From assembly GCA_000435595.1 (NCBI GenBank), contig FR895418.1, forward strand, positions 24,665 to 88,664: a stretch of 64,000 nt of DNA, written 5' to 3'. Position 1 is the first letter of the stretch; every line of letters starts with the position of its first letter. This DNA comes from Firmicutes bacterium CAG:882. GTDB taxonomy: Bacteria > Bacillota > Clostridia > Lachnospirales > Lachnospiraceae. Position numbers and translations under genes: made by a program. The notes under the pieces are model-generated. The model was not told the DNA's origin and ran no database searches. It saw only the letters and a list, made by a program, of their open reading frames with translations. Of this stretch, positions 60,243 to 64,000 are shown piece after piece.

Positions 60243-61118
60243 CTACAGTGTAAACTCTTTTCCCGTAAGAAGAAGGTATGCTTCCTTATACTTATCAACA
60301 GTCTTTGTAACAACCTCCTCAGGAAGAAGATAATCACTGTCAGGATTAGCCTTCAACCAGTCTCTTACATACTGCTTATCGAAGGACGGCTGTCCCTTGC
60401 CCGCCTCATAGCCCTCTAACGGCCAGAAACGTGAGCTGTCAGGTGTGAGCATCTCATCGCCCAGTACCACGTTGCCGTTCTCGTCAAGACCGAACTCGAA
60501 CTTGGTATCTGCAATGATAATTCCCTTGCTGAGTGCATACTCTGCACACTTCTTGTAAAGAGCGATTGTACAGTCCTTAATCCTGGTTGCGTACTCAAGA
60601 CCCTTGCCCGGGAACTTCTTCTCAAGTACCTCTATGCTTCTCTCGAAGGAGATATTCTCATCATGGTCGCCTATCTCTGCCTTGGTGCTAGGTGTGTAGA
60701 TTGGCTCAGGAAGCTTCTCTGACTCCTTAAGACCTTCCGGGAGCTTAATTCCGCATACGGTTCCGTTCTTCTTGTAGCTCTCCCAGCCGCTTCCGGTGAT
60801 ATAGCCTCTCACGATGCACTCGATAGGGAGCATATTGAGCTTCTTGCACATCATCGCTCTCTTATTAAAACGCTCATCATGGAAAAACTCAGGCATGTCG
60901 TCAGTGTCAACCGAAATCATATGATTAGGTACAACATCTTTTGTGTAATCGAACCAGAACTTGGACATCTGTGTCAGGATGGCACCCTTAGCTGTAATCT
61001 TGTTCTTTAAAATGTGGTCAAAAGCTGAAATTCTGTCTGTTGCCGCAATAACAAGGTTCTCGCCGATATCATATACCTCTCTGACTTTTCCTTCGTACAA
61101 TAACTTGAATTCTTCCAT
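60243..61118 (-). CDS. purC: SAICAR synthase (phosphoribosylaminoimidazole-succinocarboxamide synthase)
   Basis: A 291-residue enzyme of purine synthesis that joins CAIR and aspartate with ATP. Motifs: YEGKVREVYDIGENLVIAATDRISAFD, IECIVRGYITGSGWESYKKNGTVCG, GDHDENISFE, IIADTKFEFGLDENG and DEMLTPDSSRFWP. It is the longer form, as in fungi and many clostridia, rather than the 235-residue Bacillus form. The start at 61118 has GAGG six bases upstream. It begins the purC-purF-purB unit behind a structured leader. Confidence 0.96.
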   Translation of the reverse strand: MEEFKLLYEGKVREVYDIGENLVIAATDRISAFDHILKNKITAKGAILTQMSKFWFDYTKDVVPNHMISVDTDDMPEFFHDERFNKRAMMCKKLNMLPIECIVRGYITGSGWESYKKNGTVCGIKLPEGLKESEKLPEPIYTPSTKAEIGDHDENISFERSIEVLEKKFPGKGLEYATRIKDCTIALYKKCAEYALSKGIIIADTKFEFGLDENGNVVLGDEMLTPDSSRFWPLEGYEAGKGQPSFDKQYVRDWLKANPDSDYLLPEEVVTKTVDKYKEAYLLLTGKEFTL

Positions 61119-61134
61119 CTTTATCCTCTCTTCC

Positions 61135-61203
61135 GCCTGTTCAGGCAATATGTGTGTACAGGAACCTGTGCAGACCTTACGTCCGCTTTCACAAACCTGT
61201 CTG
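61135..61203 (-). promoter_or_regulatory. purC leader with three hairpins
   Basis: Three stems lie between the promoter and purC: CAGAC/GTCTG (61171-61203), ACAGG-AA-CCTGT (61158-61169) and GCCTG-TT-CAGGC (61135-61146). No known purine, PRPP or tetrahydrofolate riboswitch core is recognised. It may be a protein- or metabolite-controlled leader, or just hairpins. Confidence 0.45.
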
Positions 61204-61216
61204 ATATACGTTTTTT

Positions 61217-61245
61217 AGTATATAGCATAGACTTTCAGAAATCAA
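61217..61245 (-). promoter_or_regulatory. purC promoter
   Basis: TTGATT (61240-61245), 17 bases, TATACT (61217-61222) on the minus strand; the leader to purC would be about 90 bases. On the other strand TATAAT at 61281-61286 probably serves the PilZ gene. Confidence 0.7.
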
Positions 61246-61316
61246 CTTAGTTTTTTCTTCAAATTTCAGAAGCTTTGTATTATAATGATACAAAAAGTTA
61301 ATTTTGGAGGGTATAT

Positions 61317-61673
61317 ATGCTTGAAAAAAGAAAAAATCCAAGAATGAACGCCAAGATGGAGCTTTATATCTCATCACTTTTTAAACAGGACAACGATTCA
61401 ATCGCAATCAATTCACCGATAACCATAACCGATGTATCAAAGGGCGGCATCGGCTTCACATCCGATGATTTTCTTCCTATAGGATATTATTTCAACGCAT
61501 CCCTTCAGCTCGGTCATCAGAGCGCAAAGCTTTTCTGTGTGGTAAAGATTGTGAGAAGCCAGCTCATGGAGGGCGAGGGAACACATTATCTCTACGGCTG
61601 TGAGTTCGTGGGCATGGCTCCGGTGCTTGACTTCATATTTGATGAATATGCTCAGGAGCTTGACGAGAAATAA
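61317..61673 (+). CDS. PilZ-domain protein
   Basis: A 118-residue single PilZ domain, the common cyclic-di-GMP receptor. The binding motifs are RKNPRMNA (RxxxR) near residues 5-9 and DVSKGGIGF (DxSxxG) near 41-49. The remainder is the six-stranded barrel. GGAGG is 6 bases before the ATG. It is divergent from purC. The HD-GYP protein at 37.6-38.9 kb could degrade the same messenger. The controlled process is unknown. Confidence 0.9.
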   Translation: MLEKRKNPRMNAKMELYISSLFKQDNDSIAINSPITITDVSKGGIGFTSDDFLPIGYYFNASLQLGHQSAKLFCVVKIVRSQLMEGEGTHYLYGCEFVGMAPVLDFIFDEYAQELDEK

Positions 61674-61747
61674 AGCATGCATGTGTTGTATATAATTTAA
61701 TTTTCGAGTGTATATGTCTGCATGTAATCAAAGAAGGGCAATACAGA

Positions 61748-61774
61748 GTAAAAACGGTATAATCTTAATACCGT
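61748..61774 (-). terminator. Terminator of the HAD hydrolase gene
   Basis: ACGGTAT/ATACCGT stem, followed on the minus strand by TTTTTAC. It lies between the PilZ and HAD genes, which converge. Confidence 0.7.
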
Positions 61775-61835
61775 CTGCTTAATTTGAAGAAAAGCTGGCG
61801 GCGGGTTTACTTTTTCAGTGCTTATTGCTGCACAA

Positions 61836-62579
61836 TTATAAGTCCTTATTATTTTTTTCATCCGCGGGTGTGAGGTTGCTGACGACGTACAGGAAGTTCA
61901 TTCCTGCATTCTCGGCAACCTTGCCGTCGGAGCCGTACTCATTGCCGACCATCAGGCATTCGTTCGGCTTAATTTCGGCTTCCGGATATTTTTTAAAGAG
62001 ATAGTCTGCAAATGCCGCATCCGGCTTCTTAAAGCCAGCATCCGACGATATGTTTATTCCGTCAAAATACCGCACCAGGTCGAGGTTTTCAAGCTCCGGC
62101 ATGGTGAATATCGACTGTGCGTTTGACAAAAGCCACACCTTCGTTCCCATCGCATGAAGCTCATCTAACATCTCGTACACGCCTTCATACACGCGCACAT
62201 ACTCTCTCGACTCTGTTCTGAATATATATCCAAATGCGTCCGAGAACTCCCTGGTTATCCTGCTGTTCTTCAATATGCATAATTCATAAAACACATCGGA
62301 TATATTAATTTCAATCTTGTTATCGGGATATTTTTCCTGCAAAAGTCTGCTGTACTTTTTACAAAGACGTGCATATTCCTTCTTCAATTCCTTGTATTCG
62401 TAATGAACACCATGCCTTCTCAGGAACTTGGCAAGCTTCTTCCAAAAATTCTTCTGCTCCTCATCCGTATGTATATCAACCAACGTTCCGTATAAATCGA
62501 ACACAGCGTGCTTTGCACGGCTCTGCGTCACTTCATCTATAACCGAAGCCTTTATGTCCTTAATATCACATTTTGTCAT
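61836..62579 (-). CDS. HAD-superfamily hydrolase (HAD-IA)
   Basis: A 247-residue phosphatase-like protein. Motif I is FDLYGTLVDI (Asp nucleophile; Tyr where phosphoglycolate phosphatases have Asp), motif II WLLSNAQS, motif III Lys in GFKKPDAAFADYLFKKYP, motif IV MVGNEYGSDGKVAENAGM. The helical cap lies between about 45 and 130. Tyr in place of the second Asp of motif I resembles haloacid dehalogenase and some phosphonatase-like enzymes, so phosphatase activity is not certain. The start at 62579 has GGAGAG upstream. Confidence 0.85.
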   Translation of the reverse strand: MTKCDIKDIKASVIDEVTQSRAKHAVFDLYGTLVDIHTDEEQKNFWKKLAKFLRRHGVHYEYKELKKEYARLCKKYSRLLQEKYPDNKIEINISDVFYELCILKNSRITREFSDAFGYIFRTESREYVRVYEGVYEMLDELHAMGTKVWLLSNAQSIFTMPELENLDLVRYFDGINISSDAGFKKPDAAFADYLFKKYPEAEIKPNECLMVGNEYGSDGKVAENAGMNFLYVVSNLTPADEKNNKDL

Positions 62580-62644
62580 GTTTACTCTCCGTTTCTTCCC
62601 GTATTTTTCATGAAATCGCATTGATTTTAATATATCACCAAAGT

Positions 62645-62675
62645 ATAAAAGCAAGCCTGACGGCCTGCTTTTATA
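62645..62675 (-). terminator. Terminator of the glycogen phosphorylase gene
   Basis: AAAGCA-GCC / GGC-TGCTTT stem with TTTTATAC following on the minus strand, after the stop at 62689. Confidence 0.75.
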
Positions 62676-62688
62676 TATTGGTTCAATA

Positions 62689-64000
62689 TTAGCTTAACTT
62701 CCAGATGTCCTTGTTGTACTCGGCGATTGTTCTGTCTGATGAGAAGAAGCCCGCGTTGGCGATATTGTGAAGCATCTTCTTAGCCCAGCTCATTCTGTCC
62801 TCATAGTCTGCGAAAGCCTTATCCTTTACCTTGATGTACTCCTCAAGATCTAAGAGTGTCATGAACCAGTCCTTGTTGAGAAGCTCATTGTAGAGACGGT
62901 CAAGGTTTTCCTCGTTTCCGATTGCGAGGAGCTCATCGCTCACGATAAAGTCTACTGCATCCTTTATAACATCACTCTTCTCATAGTAGTCCATCGATAC
63001 ATAGTCAGCCTTTGCATAGTGCTCAATGACAACATCTGCCGTCTTTCCGAAGATGTACTCGTTCTCCTTGCCTGCGAACTGGCTTATCTCAACATTCGCA
63101 CCATCTAAGGTTCCAAGTGTAACCGCACCGTTTAACATGAACTTCATGTTACCTGTACCTGAAGCCTCCTTAGAAGCAAGTGAAATCTGCTCGGAAATAT
63201 CACATGCTGGTATAAGCTTCTCTGCCTTGGTTACATTGTAATTCTTTACCATGACAACCTTAAGGTAAGGACTTACCTCAGGGTCATTATTGATAAGCTC
63301 CTGCATGCAGAGGATAAGATGAATTATATCCTTTGCGATAACATAAGCAGGTGCAGCCTTAGCTCCGAAGATAACCGTGATTGGTCTTGCCGGCTTCTTG
63401 CCGTCCTTGATTTCAAGGTACTTGTGAATCACATAGAGTACGTTCATCTGCTGTCTCTTGTACTCATGAAGTCTCTTAATCTGAATATCAAAGATGGAGT
63501 TCTCGTCAAGCTCAATTCCCTGTGTCTCGGACAGATAATTGGAGAGCTCAATCTTGGCATCCTTCTTAATCTCTAAGAGCTCGTTTAATACCTTCTCATC
63601 ATCGACGAACTTCTCAAGCTTTTTAAGCTCAGTTGCGTCCGTCTTGTAGCCGTCACCGATAAGGCTTGTGATAAACTCGGCAAGCGGAGCGTTGCAGTGT
63701 AAAAGCCATCTTCTGAAGGTGATACCGTTAGTCTTGTTGTTGAACTTCTCAGGATAAATCTTGTAGAAATTGTTAAGCTCCGAATCCTTCAAAATCTCTG
63801 TGTGAAGATACGCAACACCGTTGACGCTGTAACCGTAGTGGATGTCCATATGAGCCATATGGACTCTGTCATCCTTATCAATGATATACACGCTCTCATC
63901 ATCGAACTTAGCACGCACTCTCTTGTCTAACTCCTTAATGATAGGCATGAGCTGCGGAACTGCCTTCTCAAGATAAGCGATAGGCCACTTCTCAAGTGCC
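62689..64000 (-). CDS. glgP: Glycogen/maltodextrin phosphorylase (partial, N-terminus outside window)
   Basis: The last 437 residues of a GT35 phosphorylase, which releases glucose-1-phosphate from alpha-1,4-glucan. The frame is open to the right edge (upstream residues [17 protein letters not shown]), so the gene continues outside. Visible: [13 protein letters not shown], the [16 protein letters not shown] block, [11 protein letters not shown], and the pyridoxal-phosphate region [28 protein letters not shown] with its Lys. The C-terminus WKL with a terminator behind is complete. No other glycogen gene is in the window. Confidence 0.95.
   Translation of the reverse strand, partial: ALEKWPIAYLEKAVPQLMPIIKELDKRVRAKFDDESVYIIDKDDRVHMAHMDIHYGYSVNGVAYLHTEILKDSELNNFYKIYPEKFNNKTNGITFRRWLLHCNAPLAEFITSLIGDGYKTDATELKKLEKFVDDEKVLNELLEIKKDAKIELSNYLSETQGIELDENSIFDIQIKRLHEYKRQQMNVLYVIHKYLEIKDGKKPARPITVIFGAKAAPAYVIAKDIIHLILCMQELINNDPEVSPYLKVVMVKNYNVTKAEKLIPACDISEQISLASKEASGTGNMKFMLNGAVTLGTLDGANVEISQFAGKENEYIFGKTADVVIEHYAKADYVSMDYYEKSDVIKDAVDFIVSDELLAIGNEENLDRLYNELLNKDWFMTLLDLEEYIKVKDKAFADYEDRMSWAKKMLHNIANAGFFSSDRTIAEYNKDIWKLS

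Overview
The window looks like part of the chromosome of a pectin-using gut anaerobe of the Lachnospiraceae (Clostridia), perhaps close to Lachnospira or Eubacterium eligens. The reasons are Firmicutes-type families throughout (YesS, PspA, YerC, HflX, a RelQ-type alarmone synthetase, PocR and SEC-C domains), strong GGAGG ribosome sites, moderate GC, and a rhamnogalacturonan-lyase locus. The genus is inference. Most genes lie on the minus strand. I see no rRNA, tRNA, phage, transposase or CRISPR.

Layout. 1-9050: a rhamnogalacturonan-oligosaccharide locus with two permeases, a lipoprotein binding protein, a PL11 lyase without signal peptide, a NodB-type deacetylase running off the left edge, and a YesS-like membrane AraC regulator. 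9056-16869: housekeeping genes (folA, hflX, TPR lipoprotein, small alarmone synthetase, YczE-like membrane protein) and an unusual protein that joins a TetM-like ribosome GTPase to a YacP/Rae1-like NYN nuclease, coupled to an RsuA-type pseudouridine synthase. 16959-19465: rhamnulose-1-phosphate aldolase, a soluble PocR chemoreceptor with a hairpin-rich leader, and a 45-residue FeoB-associated-type peptide. 19528-28504: an Opp-type peptide transporter whose subunits are much larger than usual. 28750-36265: rlmD, small membrane proteins, pcrA, pspA, a DUF1836 regulator, yerC and a Cof phosphatase. 36453-46590: an orphan binding protein, an HD-GYP protein, cold-shock protein, Hsp33, methyltransferases and small unknown proteins. 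46594-52380: purA, aroA, and a translationally coupled pair of sortase-independent, membrane-anchored surface proteins (beta-helix protein and PIG-L deacetylase). 52540-56895: a second sugar ABC transporter with a LacI regulator. 57248-61118: purB, purF, purC. 61317-64000: PilZ protein, HAD phosphatase and the C-terminal part of glycogen phosphorylase.

The non-coding DNA is rich in palindromes. The clearest case is two adjacent elements of 291 and 293 bp (44221-44511 and 44537-44829) with the same nested inverted-repeat plan, each carrying two central hairpins capped by the loop ATCCAT or ATCCGT, with stems that differ in sequence but keep pairing. A shorter relative is at 39993-40182. A 22-bp palindromic repeat occurs three times, and a 37-bp repeat flanks yerC.

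How the genes fit together: the locus at 1-9050 imports and cleaves rhamnogalacturonan fragments, and RhaD at 17 kb can handle the released rhamnose after isomerisation and phosphorylation (those genes are not in the window). RsuA-like, TetM-NYN, alarmone synthetase and HflX form a neighbourhood concerned with the ribosome under stress. PilZ and HD-GYP proteins indicate cyclic-di-GMP signalling. Promoters and terminators listed here were found by eye; all functions are predictions from sequence.
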